IMG/VR virus record: IMGVR_UViG_3300046002_002256
Span: 1-32,252 of that record
Strand: one strand, 5' to 3'
Source of the DNA: a virus
DNA: 32,252 nucleotides
This document shows, piece after piece, positions 8,173 to 16,965 of the stretch; position 1 is the first letter of the stretch; every line of letters starts with the position of its first letter. The position numbers were made by a program, and so were the translations under genes. The notes beneath the pieces were generated by a model. It worked only from the letters and a program-made list of their open reading frames with translations. It was not told the DNA's origin and made no database searches.

Positions 8173-9660
8173 ATGCAAATTTTTGGTATCGAGTTGGGTA
8201 AGAAGAAATCCGTCAAGGAAAATCCGCTTAGTGTAGTTCCACCAAGTTCGGAAGACGGTAGTACTGTAATAACAACAGCATCAGGTGCTGCGAATTATTA
8301 TGGTCTTGTTCTTGATATGGATTCTATTGTCAAGAATGAAAATGATCTTATCCGTCGATACCGAGAAGTTGCACAATATTCTGATTGTGATTCAGCTATA
8401 ACAGATATTGTTAATGAATCAATTATAACTGAAGATGATAAATCTATTGAACTTAATTTGGATAATTTAAAAGTTTCAGATGGCATTAAGAAAAAAATCA
8501 CCGATGAATTCGAAGAAGTATTAAAACTATTTGATTTCGAAGAATTCGGTCCAGACATTTTCCGTCAATGGTACATAGATGGTAGAGTATATTATCAAGT
8601 ATTGATTGATCCTGCTAATATCAAAAAAGGTATTACAGAATTACGTAAGATTGATCCAAGAAAAATAAGAAAGATCAAGAACGTAATGAAACAACGTAAT
8701 GAAAAAGGCATTGATGTTGTTAAATCTATAGATGAATTTTACATCTATAATGATAAAGGAATTAGTGAGCAAACATCACAAGGTGTTAAACTATCTCTTG
8801 ATTCAGTTATCTATTGCCCTTCTGGTTTAATTGATCCTAATTCAGGAATGACATTAGGCCATTTACATAAGGCAGTAAAACCAACCAACCAGTTAAAAAT
8901 GATTGAAGATGCGGTAGTAATTTATCGTATATCAAGAGCACCTGAAAGACGTATATTCTATATTGATGTTGGTAACTTACCTAAGTTAAAAGCAGAACAA
9001 TATGTAAATGATATTATGAATAAGTTTCGTAATAAAATTGTTTATGATGCTACTACTGGTGAAACAAGAGATGATCGTAAACATTTGTCTATGATGGAAG
9101 ATTTCTGGATGCCAAGGAGAGAAGGCGGTAAGGGTACAGAAATAACTACTCTGCCGGGCGGACAAACTCTAGGTCAAATAGAAGATGTACAATATTTTCA
9201 AAGTAAATTATATCAAGCTTTAAATGTTCCATTAGGAAGATTGCAACCTTCAACAGGATTTAGTATTGGCCGTTCTACAGAAATTACTAGAGAAGAAGTA
9301 AAGTTCAATAAATTTGTAACAAGATTGCGTAAAAAGTTTGCTAATTTACTTGTAGATGCATTGAGAATACAATTAATTTCTAAAGGTATCATTCGAGACG
9401 ATGAATGGTATGATATTAAACAAAGTATTCAGTTTGATTTCCAAAAAGATAATTACTTTTCAGAATTAAAAGAAAGTGAAGTTCTTAATCAACGCATTGT
9501 AACCTTACAACAAATTGATTTATATGTAGGTAAATATTATAGTATTGAATGGATTCAAAAGAATGTATTAATGCAATCTGAAGAAGATATAAAAGAAATA
9601 GCTGCTCAAAATAAAGAAAATCCTCCACCTGTTCCAGAAGATGCACAAAGTGCACAATAA
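8173..9660 (+). CDS. 20: Portal vertex protein gp20
   Basis: A 495-residue portal protein that forms the dodecameric DNA gate and initiates head assembly. Recognisable T4-like blocks include LIRRYREVAQYSDCDSAITDIVNE near residue 60, FRQWYIDGRVYYQV at about 135, RISRAPERRIFYIDVGNLPK near 255, the DFWMPRREGGKGTEI segment near 315 and LNVPLGRLQPSTGFSIGR near 355. T4 gp20 is 524 residues. It is followed 15 bases later by the core-protein genes, the normal order for prohead assembly. The C-terminus is Gln/Pro/Ala-rich and probably flexible. Confidence 0.95.
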   Translation: MQIFGIELGKKKSVKENPLSVVPPSSEDGSTVITTASGAANYYGLVLDMDSIVKNENDLIRRYREVAQYSDCDSAITDIVNESIITEDDKSIELNLDNLKVSDGIKKKITDEFEEVLKLFDFEEFGPDIFRQWYIDGRVYYQVLIDPANIKKGITELRKIDPRKIRKIKNVMKQRNEKGIDVVKSIDEFYIYNDKGISEQTSQGVKLSLDSVIYCPSGLIDPNSGMTLGHLHKAVKPTNQLKMIEDAVVIYRISRAPERRIFYIDVGNLPKLKAEQYVNDIMNKFRNKIVYDATTGETRDDRKHLSMMEDFWMPRREGGKGTEITTLPGGQTLGQIEDVQYFQSKLYQALNVPLGRLQPSTGFSIGRSTEITREEVKFNKFVTRLRKKFANLLVDALRIQLISKGIIRDDEWYDIKQSIQFDFQKDNYFSELKESEVLNQRIVTLQQIDLYVGKYYSIEWIQKNVLMQSEEDIKEIAAQNKENPPPVPEDAQSAQ

Positions 9661-9675
9661 TTAAGGATACCAAAA

Positions 9676-10971
9676 ATGATTAAAGAATCTATTAAAGATT
9701 TAATTAACGCAATTGCTGAAGGCGATTCAATTGCTATTGAAGATAGTTTTAACTATGTGATGGCTAGTAAAATATCTGACCATTTAGATAATATGAGGGT
9801 ATCTGTTGCACAAGGTATGTTTGGTTCAGTTGTAGAAGAAGGTTATGATTCGCGTGATGCATATGACTTGCATGATCCAAAGCATCCTGATTTTGTTAAA
9901 AACCATACAAAATGGAAAAAAGCTAATCCAGAAGGAAAGCTTGGTGACTTCATAGCTCATATGAAAACTAAAAGATTCAATGTTACAGAAAGTGCTGGTG
10001 CATATGAAACTTGGGATCCTAAGCATCCTAAATTCAAAGAAAAATTAATAAAGCATCATGCTCAAGGTGGAACTACTAAAAGTTTTATCGAAAAAGAAAA
10101 AGCAAAAGCATGGAAACAATTAACTAGAGAATCAGTTGAAGAATTCACTCTTGAAGATTATTCAGTTGAAGAACTTGAAGACTTTATGATGTCTGAAGAC
10201 TTTGAACAACTGGACGAAGTATCTAAGAAAACTCTTGGTTCTTATGTAACTAAAGCCCATGACCAATTGATGAAACATACTGCAGCCGTTAATTTCAAAT
10301 CAGGTCGTGGGGATAAAGATGTATTATCATATACACACGAACCAACAACAGCAAGAAAAACTGCAAACCGAACTAAAGGTGTTGCTACAGCAATTGGCAA
10401 ATTAACCAAAGAAGAACTTGAAGAGTTAGAAGAATCATTTTTATCAAATACTTCTTCTACACACCCAACATTAGCAGGTAAATTAAATAAACTTAGATCA
10501 ATACATAAAACATTGACTACTGCTGGATACAGTACTAATAATAAAGATCATTTATCGCAAGATAGCAATCATATGGGTAATCCAAATTCAAATACCGTAA
10601 CCTATAAAAAATCTGGAACAGCTGATGTTACAATTAATCATGGCGGTTCAGCAAATCCAAAAACTTTATATTCTGTTAAATCCTCTAAGGGTGCAGGAAA
10701 AAAAGTAAATTTGCCAGAAGAATTTACTCTTGAAGATTACTCTTTAGAAGAACTTGAAGATTTTATGGTGTCTGAAGACTTTGAGCAACTAGATGAATTG
10801 TCAAAAGCAACTCTAGGTTCTTATGTTAAGAAAGCAGCAGTTGATGCTGCAGTTCATACTGATAAATTTGGTCGTGGTGGAGCTGGTGTGACATATTCAA
10901 ACACTGCTGGAGTTGCAGACAGAAGATTGAAAGGTGTTTCAAAAGCAGTCGACAAAATGACTAAAGACTAA
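9676..10971 (+). CDS. Modular prohead core-type protein with internal repeats
   Basis: A 431-residue, strongly charged protein between portal and protease, where T4 encodes core proteins gp67 and gp68. The N-terminus (LINAIAEGDSIAIEDSFNYV then RVSVAQGMFG) resembles core-protein starts of T4-like phages. It contains two kinds of repeat: residues about 61-95 and 114-147 share DPKHPxF; residues about 155-247 and 348-431 share EEFTLEDYSxEELEDF, SEDFEQLDE and TLGSYVxKA, then a GRG, a Tyr and a KGV motif. At the DNA level the second pair is 10138-10256 and 10717-10835. Likely an internal head protein processed by gp21. The stop codon overlaps the next start (TAATG). Confidence 0.6.
   Translation: MIKESIKDLINAIAEGDSIAIEDSFNYVMASKISDHLDNMRVSVAQGMFGSVVEEGYDSRDAYDLHDPKHPDFVKNHTKWKKANPEGKLGDFIAHMKTKRFNVTESAGAYETWDPKHPKFKEKLIKHHAQGGTTKSFIEKEKAKAWKQLTRESVEEFTLEDYSVEELEDFMMSEDFEQLDEVSKKTLGSYVTKAHDQLMKHTAAVNFKSGRGDKDVLSYTHEPTTARKTANRTKGVATAIGKLTKEELEELEESFLSNTSSTHPTLAGKLNKLRSIHKTLTTAGYSTNNKDHLSQDSNHMGNPNSNTVTYKKSGTADVTINHGGSANPKTLYSVKSSKGAGKKVNLPEEFTLEDYSLEELEDFMVSEDFEQLDELSKATLGSYVKKAAVDAAVHTDKFGRGGAGVTYSNTAGVADRRLKGVSKAVDKMTKD
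10138..10835 (+). repeat. In-frame direct repeat within the core protein gene
   Basis: Segments 10138-10256 and 10717-10835, 579 bases (193 codons) apart, encode nearly the same 39 residues. Differences are mainly conservative or silent, consistent with an old in-frame duplication kept by selection. Confidence 0.75.
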
Positions 10972-11528
10972 TGTATTATTCACAGTTTTCTAAAAAGTTA
11001 AAAGAAACGGTATCAGGTATGGGTATACAGGAGTGCACCCATTACTTTGGTAATACTATTCAGATAACTAATGATAATACTATACTAATTAATAATGAAG
11101 TAACTCAGTTTAGAAATTTGTCGGAAGCAAAAAATCATATTAAATATTCAGAACAAGCAAAAGATATTATCAATAATTTATATGAAGAATTCTTTTCTGA
11201 AAATATATTAAAAATTGCAGACGTAATTAAAGAAGAACACAATATTAAAGTCACAAATAAAATAGTCGAACAATATATTAAAATAGCTTCCGACAAATCC
11301 TTTTCAATTGATCCAGTTGTTTCTAATATTCGTGAAATGAATGAATTTGATTCTATTATTAATGGTAAAATACATTACATTCTAGAAGATGAATCAGTTA
11401 TTGCAATAGATATTCAAACCCAACAAGATATAAATAACTTACTAGAAAATAAAGTAGAGGTTGTCGAGTTCATGAAAGAAAGTTCGGATAACTTCCTAAA
11501 AATACTCGATGTAATCATTAAGGAATAA
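10971..11528 (+). CDS. Hypothetical head-region protein
   Basis: A 185-residue protein, Ile/Lys/Glu/Asn-rich and mostly alpha-helical in appearance, with no membrane segment or recognised motif. It overlaps the preceding stop codon by one base and is followed two bases after its stop by the next gene, so it belongs to the head assembly operon. Position matches that of T4 gp68 (a prohead core protein), but I see no convincing sequence resemblance, so function is inferred only from context. Confidence 0.55.
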   Translation: MYYSQFSKKLKETVSGMGIQECTHYFGNTIQITNDNTILINNEVTQFRNLSEAKNHIKYSEQAKDIINNLYEEFFSENILKIADVIKEEHNIKVTNKIVEQYIKIASDKSFSIDPVVSNIREMNEFDSIINGKIHYILEDESVIAIDIQTQQDINNLLENKVEVVEFMKESSDNFLKILDVIIKE

Positions 11529-11530
11529 AG

Positions 11531-12205
11531 ATGGCAGCATTAACAAAAACCATTATTAAAGCATCAGAAACTGAGGCAATTATTAAAATTGCAGGTTCAG
11601 ATACTGCTGCATCTATAATAAATTTAACTACAGATTTGTTACCTTATGCCAATATTATTGTTGGCGCAGGAACTGTAACAATAGGCACAGGTGCTACATC
11701 AATTGTTGGTGTAGGAACAAGTTTTGATACTAATGTTCATGTCAATGCTAAAGTATATACTAGTGCAGGTGTTTATGTAGGTCTTATCACCTCAGTTACT
11801 AATGCAACTAATGCTGTATTATCTGCAAATGGTGCTGCAGTTATAGCAGGTACTACTTATAAAATTCAATATGCTACACAAGTTATAATAGGTACTCCAT
11901 CTGTTTCTATTACTGCGCTTCAATGGGCAGGTGAACCAGGAGCTATATATAAAGTAGATAGAAATGGTGTTCGCATTGTTACTCCTCTTGCAGATAATGG
12001 TAACCTTATTGATATGATGGGTACATATTTCCCACCTGATAATGTTAATGCAACATATTCTATCAGTGTTACTATTGTAGATAAACTTGCTGCTGCAGTC
12101 CAAGGCGAAATTTGGATTAAAGTTAGAAAGAATTCAGGTTATTATGGTAAAATAGAGACCACTCAGTTTGGTGCTCTTGATAACGAATTAGTATACGGAA
12201 GTTAA
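11531..12205 (+). CDS. Putative virion structural protein with beta module
   Basis: A 224-residue protein rich in Ala/Thr/Val/Gly/Ile, as expected of a beta-sheet virion component. Residues about 45-116 carry a module (GATSIVGVGTSFDTNVHV, then YTSAGVYVGLITSV) similar to one in gp18. The C-terminal part has VDRNGVRIVTP and KVRKNSGYYGKIETTQFG. Lying among capsid genes, it could be a head decoration or neck-associated protein. I do not recognise the overall family. The ribosome site AAGGAATAAAG directly precedes ATG and overlaps the end of the previous gene. Confidence 0.6.
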   Translation: MAALTKTIIKASETEAIIKIAGSDTAASIINLTTDLLPYANIIVGAGTVTIGTGATSIVGVGTSFDTNVHVNAKVYTSAGVYVGLITSVTNATNAVLSANGAAVIAGTTYKIQYATQVIIGTPSVSITALQWAGEPGAIYKVDRNGVRIVTPLADNGNLIDMMGTYFPPDNVNATYSISVTIVDKLAAAVQGEIWIKVRKNSGYYGKIETTQFGALDNELVYGS

Positions 12206-12206
12206 T

Positions 12207-12857
12207 ATGAAACTAATTAGGGAAGTTAACGAAACATTAAATATGGTTGTAGAGGAAAAACTCGGTAAAGGTAAACAACTTTATGTAGAGGGTGTATTTC
12301 TTCAATCAAATATTAAGAATCGTAATGGAAGAATGTATCCAGAATCAATTATGGATAATGAAGTTCAACGATATATTAAAGAAAAAGTAGAAAAGAATTC
12401 TGCCTTTGGTGAATTAGGACATCCTGAATCACCTTCAATTAATCTTGATAGAATTTCACATCTAATTACTAACTTAAGAAAAGAAGGTAATAATTGGATA
12501 GGAAAGGCTAAAATTCTTGATACTCCTATGGGTAGAATTGCTGAAGGTATTCTTAAAGGTGGCGGAAGAATTGGTACGTCAAGTCGTGCTTTAGGTTCAT
12601 TAAAAATGAACAATGAAGGTATTAATGTAGTACAAAATGATTTTATGTTAAGTACTGCCGGCGATTTAGTAAGTGATCCATCTGCACCTGATGCCTGGGT
12701 TCAAGGAATCATGGAAGGTGCATCTTGGGTTTATGTTGATGGAAAGTTTGAGAAACATGTTGATGAAGCTAGAAAAACAATAACAAAAGCAACGTCAATG
12801 AATTTAGAAGAGCAAAAAATACTTGCCTTTCAACACTTTTTACGTAGCATTAAGTAA
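12207..12857 (+). CDS. 21: Prohead core protease gp21
   Basis: A 216-residue serine protease of the T4 gp21 family (212 residues in T4). Family motifs are NRNGRMYPE at about 38-46, the catalytic His in FGELGHPES (H72), and the catalytic Ser in GTSSRALGS (S126 likely). NDFMLSTAGDLVSDPSAPDAW near residue 144 is the usual third conserved block. It matures scaffold, core proteins and the capsid protein by cutting after (L/I)xE. The context between core proteins and scaffold gp22 is as in T4. Start supported by GGAAG five bases upstream. Confidence 0.93.
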   Translation: MKLIREVNETLNMVVEEKLGKGKQLYVEGVFLQSNIKNRNGRMYPESIMDNEVQRYIKEKVEKNSAFGELGHPESPSINLDRISHLITNLRKEGNNWIGKAKILDTPMGRIAEGILKGGGRIGTSSRALGSLKMNNEGINVVQNDFMLSTAGDLVSDPSAPDAWVQGIMEGASWVYVDGKFEKHVDEARKTITKATSMNLEEQKILAFQHFLRSIK

Positions 12858-12869
12858 AAGTTTAATTTT

Positions 12870-12877
12870 TATAAATA
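12870..12877 (+). promoter_or_regulatory. T4-type late promoter for gp22-gp23
   Basis: Exact TATAAATA box 31 bases before the scaffold start. The gp23 gene has no such box immediately upstream, so scaffold and capsid genes are probably transcribed together from here. Confidence 0.75.
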
Positions 12878-12907
12878 ATAAGATATATCAAAATTAGGAG
12901 ATATAAA

Positions 12908-14005
12908 ATGTCTATTGATAGTAAAATCGCTGAGATTATGGAAGAATCCAAATTGGCAGGATTAGTTTTAGAAAACGAAGAAATTGTTGAAGAAGAATTA
13001 GATGAAGATTTCATCACTGAAGAAGAATATGATTCTTTAGATGAAGAAGAACAAGCATTGTTTGAATTATCTGCTGACATAAAACAAAGAGCTTATGTTA
13101 AACGATATAATAAAAGTGATGATGAATCAGATAATGACAAAGCACAAAAAACTTTATCACATATTAAAAAAAGAGAAGGACAGAAAGCAGCATTTAAAGC
13201 AGCTATGGATGCTGATGCACCGCCAGATCAACATAGAAAACAAATGAAAAGAGATTTTCTTTCAAAAGAATCAATTGACGTTTCTACCGATGTAGATGCA
13301 TTAATGTTTGGTGAATCTTTATCTGAAGAATTTAGAGAAAAAGCAGCTACTATTTTCGAGTCTGCTGTAGTTGTACGTGTTAAAGAAGAAGTTGCACGTT
13401 TAGAAGAAGAATTTGAAGAAAAACTTGCTGAGCAAGTAGATTCAATTACTGAGGGTCTGGTTGAAAAAATTGATGGTTACCTCGACTATGTTGTTGAGCA
13501 GTGGATAGAACAGAATGAAATAGCCCTTGAAAATGGACTTAAGTCTGATATCATGGAATCCTTTATTACTGGTATGAAAGGTCTTTTTGAAGAACATTAT
13601 ATTGATGTTCCTGAAGAAAAGTACGACGTTATCGGTGAAATGGAAACTAGGATTGATGTACTAGAGTCTAAGTTAAACGAACAAGTTGAAAGAAATATTG
13701 ATTTGAAAAAATCACTTTCTGAATCAACTCGTAAAGAAATCGTAAATATGGTTAGCGAAGGTTTGACTGATACAGAAACTGAAAAATTTGTAGCATTAGT
13801 AGAAGAATTATCTTATGATGCTGAAGATACATTTAAAGTAAAAGTACAAACAATTCGTGAAAACTATTTCACAGGCAAACAAAGCGCTTTGGTAGAATCT
13901 TTTGTTACTGATTCTCCAGTAGAAGAAATCAAAGAAAACAAATATGTAAACGTTGATCCTACTGTTGCTGCGTATGCTAAAGCATTACAACAATATAACC
14001 AATAA
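12908..14005 (+). CDS. 22: Prohead scaffold protein gp22
   Basis: A 365-residue, very acidic, helical protein directly before the capsid gene. The block DVDALMFGESLSEEFREKA (from about residue 127) followed by IFESAVVVRVKEEV is the signature of T4-like gp22. Glu-rich coiled-coil segments run through about residues 155-275. T4 gp22 is 269 residues; the extra length is mainly an N-terminal Glu/Asp-rich arm and a basic stretch (about 60-115). The C-terminus VDPTVAAYAKALQQ is also typical. It would be degraded by gp21 during maturation. A good ribosome site (TAGGAG) precedes the start. Confidence 0.9.
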   Translation: MSIDSKIAEIMEESKLAGLVLENEEIVEEELDEDFITEEEYDSLDEEEQALFELSADIKQRAYVKRYNKSDDESDNDKAQKTLSHIKKREGQKAAFKAAMDADAPPDQHRKQMKRDFLSKESIDVSTDVDALMFGESLSEEFREKAATIFESAVVVRVKEEVARLEEEFEEKLAEQVDSITEGLVEKIDGYLDYVVEQWIEQNEIALENGLKSDIMESFITGMKGLFEEHYIDVPEEKYDVIGEMETRIDVLESKLNEQVERNIDLKKSLSESTRKEIVNMVSEGLTDTETEKFVALVEELSYDAEDTFKVKVQTIRENYFTGKQSALVESFVTDSPVEEIKENKYVNVDPTVAAYAKALQQYNQ

Positions 14006-14031
14006 TTTTAATAAAAATAAGGAAACTTAAG

Positions 14032-15435
14032 ATGGAATTAAATCGTTCTGCCCTTTTAGAAAAATGGGCTCCTGTAATTGACGCTGATGGCGCTCCTGCT
14101 ATTAAAGACTTTACTCGTCGTGGTGACTTAGCTGTTATCCTAGAAAACCAACAACGTGAAATGAATGCTGCTAGCCAAGCTAACGGTATGCTTTTCGAAG
14201 CTGGTACAGGCGGTGTTTCTACTAACATTGGTGGTGGTGGCAACTATGGTGTCAATACTACTGGTACTGGTACATACAATGCTGGCGCTGCTGGTACTGG
14301 TGGTGTAGCTGGTTTTGATCCTGTGTTGATTAACTTAGTACGTCGTGCTATGCCTCAGTTGATTGCATATGATGTTGCTGGTGTTCAACCAATGACTCAA
14401 CCAACTGGTTTGATTTTTGCAATGAAATCTCGTTACACTAGTCCAAGTGGAACAGAAGCATTGTTTAACGAAGCAAACACTAGCTTTACTGGTACTTCAG
14501 GCGCTACTGGTACTGATCCTACCGGCGCTACTGGTTTATCAACTGGTTCATACCAAACTGGTTTAGGTTTGTCTACTGCTAATGCTGAAATTTTAGGTTC
14601 TACTTCAGGTGAAGCATTTCCTGAAATGGCATTCTCAATTGAAAAAACTTCAGTTGTTGCTAAAACTCGTGCATTGAAAGCTGAATACTCTATCGAATTA
14701 GCACAAGACTTGAAATCAGTTCATGGTCTTGACGCTGAAGGCGAATTAAGCAAAATTCTTTCTACTGAAATTCTTGCTGAAATTAACCGTGAAGTTATTC
14801 GTACTATCTACACTGTTGCTAAACAAGGTGCTGCTGTTGGTACTGCTACTGCTGGTATTTTTGATCTTGACGTTGACTCTAATGGTCGTTGGTCAGTTGA
14901 AAAATTCAAAGGTTTGTTGTTCCAAATCGAAAGAGAAGCTAACGCTATCGCTCAACAAACACGTCGTGGACGTGGTAACTTCATCATCTGTTCTTCAGAT
15001 GTTGCTTCTGCTTTAGCAATGGCTGGTGTATTAGATTATGCTCCTGCTCTTTCTACTGGTTTGAATGTTGATGAAGCATCTACTACTTTTGCTGGTATCT
15101 TAAACGGCAAATATAAAGTTTATGTTGATCCTTACACTGGTGGTAACAACCCATCTGCTGCAGGTCTACAATTCTTTACTGTAGGTTATAAAGGTACTTC
15201 TGCGTTTGACGCTGGTTTGTTCTATTGCCCATATGTTCCATTGCAAATGGTTCGTGCGGTTGATCCACAAACTTTCCAACCTAAAATTGGCTTCAAAACT
15301 CGTTACGGTATGGTTGCTAACCCAATGGTTGATATTGATGACGCTTCAATGTCTGCTACTTCAAATGCTGACAACTCAATGACAGCGCGTAAAAATTACT
15401 ATTATAGAATTTGTAAAGTTACAAATCTTATGTAA
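14032..15435 (+). CDS. 23: Major capsid protein gp23
   Basis: A 467-residue HK97-fold capsid protein of the T4 gp23 family (521 in T4). Conserved blocks include RRAMPQLIAYDVAGVQPM, then AEYSIELAQDLKSVHGLDAE near residue 224, and the C-terminal FKTRYGMVANPM. A gp21 cleavage site of the form (L/I)xE is visible as LFE-A at residues 54-57, which would remove the 56-residue N-terminal delta piece as in T4. A Gly/Thr-rich linker follows. The codon pattern differs from neighbours (many GCT, GGT, CGT codons), consistent with very high expression. Terminator follows at 15475. Confidence 0.96.
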   Translation: MELNRSALLEKWAPVIDADGAPAIKDFTRRGDLAVILENQQREMNAASQANGMLFEAGTGGVSTNIGGGGNYGVNTTGTGTYNAGAAGTGGVAGFDPVLINLVRRAMPQLIAYDVAGVQPMTQPTGLIFAMKSRYTSPSGTEALFNEANTSFTGTSGATGTDPTGATGLSTGSYQTGLGLSTANAEILGSTSGEAFPEMAFSIEKTSVVAKTRALKAEYSIELAQDLKSVHGLDAEGELSKILSTEILAEINREVIRTIYTVAKQGAAVGTATAGIFDLDVDSNGRWSVEKFKGLLFQIEREANAIAQQTRRGRGNFIICSSDVASALAMAGVLDYAPALSTGLNVDEASTTFAGILNGKYKVYVDPYTGGNNPSAAGLQFFTVGYKGTSAFDAGLFYCPYVPLQMVRAVDPQTFQPKIGFKTRYGMVANPMVDIDDASMSATSNADNSMTARKNYYYRICKVTNLM

Positions 15436-15474
15436 TTGATTTTAAAGGACTTTTTAAGTTCTTGTGAAATAATT

Positions 15475-15501
15475 AGAAGGGTCTTTTGACCCTTCTTTTT
15501 T
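15475..15501 (+). terminator. Rho-independent terminator after gp23
   Basis: AGAAGGGTC (15475-15483) and GACCCTTCT (15488-15496) form a perfect 9-bp stem with a TTTT loop, followed by TTTTT. It closes the head gene operon. Confidence 0.92.
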
Positions 15502-15534
15502 ATTTTGATAGATTAATGGCTTTAATAAATCATT

Positions 15535-15609
15535 AATAAATAAGTTGTAGATCACGGATCCCTCAATCCTATCTACTCTAAACATTCTAACAACTATTAA
15601 GGAACAGTT
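15535..15609 (+). promoter_or_regulatory. Late promoter-like box and structured leader of first homing endonuclease gene
   Basis: A near-consensus late box AATAAATA (15535-15542) is followed by a dyad: GTAGAT (15547-15552) with ATCTAC (15571-15576), an internal CAC opposite T, an inner GGAT/ATCC stem and a 6-base loop. Then comes a 23-base stretch from 15577 that is identical to one at 17453, and the ribosome site AAGGAAC. The same architecture precedes the other homing endonuclease gene at 17488, with compensatory changes in both stems. Confidence 0.7.
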
Positions 15610-16398
15610 ATGTCCAGCACAAATATATATTCAATATATCTTATAACAAATTTAATCAATAATAAGAAATATATTGGTTATACATCAAATAAATTAGGTC
15701 ATAGATTTAATGACCATTGTAAAATTACCAAACCAAAATATCAAGAAAGATCTCCTATATCTTTTGCTATTGAAAAATATGGCAAACACAATTTTTATTG
15801 TAATGTTATTTTGCAATCTAATGATTATGAATATTGCAGATTAATAGAAACTGATTTTATTATTCAATATGATTCATTGACTTCTACTCAAGGAGGTCAA
15901 GGTTATAATATAGATAAGGGCGGAAGAGGCCATAAAAGATCCCCTGAAACTATTGAAAAACATAGACAAAAAATGAAAGGTAGACCTCAATCAGAAGAAC
16001 ATAGAGCAAAAATATCTGTTGCTAATAAAGGTAATACTAACGGTAGTAATAACAAAGGTAAAATTAGAACTAAAGAACAGAATAATGCCAATAGCGTACA
16101 ACGAAAAAAAGAATATCAGAATGGGAGAATTTCTCCACTTAAAGGTAAAAAATTTAAAGATGATTATCCTCATGCTTTAGAAAAGATGAAACAAACTAAA
16201 TTACAAAATAGAATATTTACTAATAAGTATAAAAATTTGGTTGTTCAGTTTAAAAATAATAATCCAATTAATTTAGACATAAATTATACAGATTGGTTCC
16301 AAACCCATTCTTTAAATAACTTTATGAGCAAACAAACAAAAAATAATTCTATACCAATAAAAGGTTGGAAATTAATAAGTTTTGAATTGAATAAATAG
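15610..16398 (+). CDS. GIY-YIG homing endonuclease with NUMOD-type DNA-binding repeats
   Basis: A 262-residue free-standing homing endonuclease. The N-terminal GIY-YIG nuclease domain is visible as YSIYLI then KKYIGYT (residues about 7-25), a conserved Arg in HRFNDH, KYGKHNF, and the metal-binding Glu in RLIETDFI. Next comes QGGQGYNIDKGG and two NUMOD3-like segments near residues 115-155 (RSPETIEKHRQKMKGR, SEEHRAKISVANKG), which bind DNA. The C-terminal ~100 residues are basic and Asn/Lys-rich. It is inserted between the capsid gene terminator and a structural gene, like the seg genes of T4, and carries its own late-type leader. Confidence 0.88.
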   Translation: MSSTNIYSIYLITNLINNKKYIGYTSNKLGHRFNDHCKITKPKYQERSPISFAIEKYGKHNFYCNVILQSNDYEYCRLIETDFIIQYDSLTSTQGGQGYNIDKGGRGHKRSPETIEKHRQKMKGRPQSEEHRAKISVANKGNTNGSNNKGKIRTKEQNNANSVQRKKEYQNGRISPLKGKKFKDDYPHALEKMKQTKLQNRIFTNKYKNLVVQFKNNNPINLDINYTDWFQTHSLNNFMSKQTKNNSIPIKGWKLISFELNK

Positions 16399-16420
16399 TA
16401 AAACACTATCAGGTACTATA

Positions 16421-16951
16421 ATGGCAATAACAACTACATGTCCGTTTCCAACAAATATAAATCCACTATCTAGTAATGGGTTTAATTTTTCTATTTCAAA
16501 ATTACCGGAAGTATCATTCTTTTGTCAAGAAATTAATCTTCCAGGTATGTCTTTACCTACATTTGAAGTGAACACTCCTTTATCGGCTTTGCCATTTAGT
16601 GGGGAAATACTTTCATTTGAAGATCTAAATATACAGTTTATTATAGATCAAAATATGAGTAATTATATTGCTGTATATAATTGGATGATAGGACTTGGTT
16701 TTCCAGAAGATAATAATCAATTTACTGATTTTATTAATTTACAAGATACAGGGTATAGTAGAACAAGTAAAGAATATTCTGATGCTACTTTGCAAATATT
16801 AGGAAGTAATAATCTACCGGTAAAAACTGTAAAGTTTATAGATATTCTACCATTGAATTTAAGTTCAATGAATTTTCTATCTACAAATACAGATGTATCA
16901 TATTTAGTTGGGAATGTAACATTTAAAATAAGTAGATACGAATTTATATAA
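16421..16951 (+). CDS. Tail tube-like structural protein (gp19/gp54-type fold)
   Basis: A 176-residue protein showing the same pattern as gp19 in this window: a GFNFSISKLPEV strand region, then FFCQEINLPG (compare FLCKGAQLPG in gp19), a proline-containing loop, GEILSFEDLNIQFIIDQNMS and YNWMIGLGFP (compare TFQPWTVTLINDTTF and FESWQAGI). This suggests a tube-fold paralogue such as a tube initiator, terminator or baseplate-tube adaptor. In related marine phages the gene next to uvsY is often labelled a tail protein. Exact role uncertain. AGG lies 8 bases before ATG. Confidence 0.65.
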   Translation: MAITTTCPFPTNINPLSSNGFNFSISKLPEVSFFCQEINLPGMSLPTFEVNTPLSALPFSGEILSFEDLNIQFIIDQNMSNYIAVYNWMIGLGFPEDNNQFTDFINLQDTGYSRTSKEYSDATLQILGSNNLPVKTVKFIDILPLNLSSMNFLSTNTDVSYLVGNVTFKISRYEFI

Positions 16952-16965
16952 TTTTTGAGGATATT

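Noticed and set aside
12878-12907. Palindromic GATATATC in the gp22 leader as a regulatory stem
   Set aside because: Too short to form a hairpin and expected by chance in such AT-rich DNA.
14774-15016. Plus-strand alternative frame inside gp23
   Set aside because: Leu/Val-only low-complexity translation caused by GCT/GGT-rich codons of the capsid gene.
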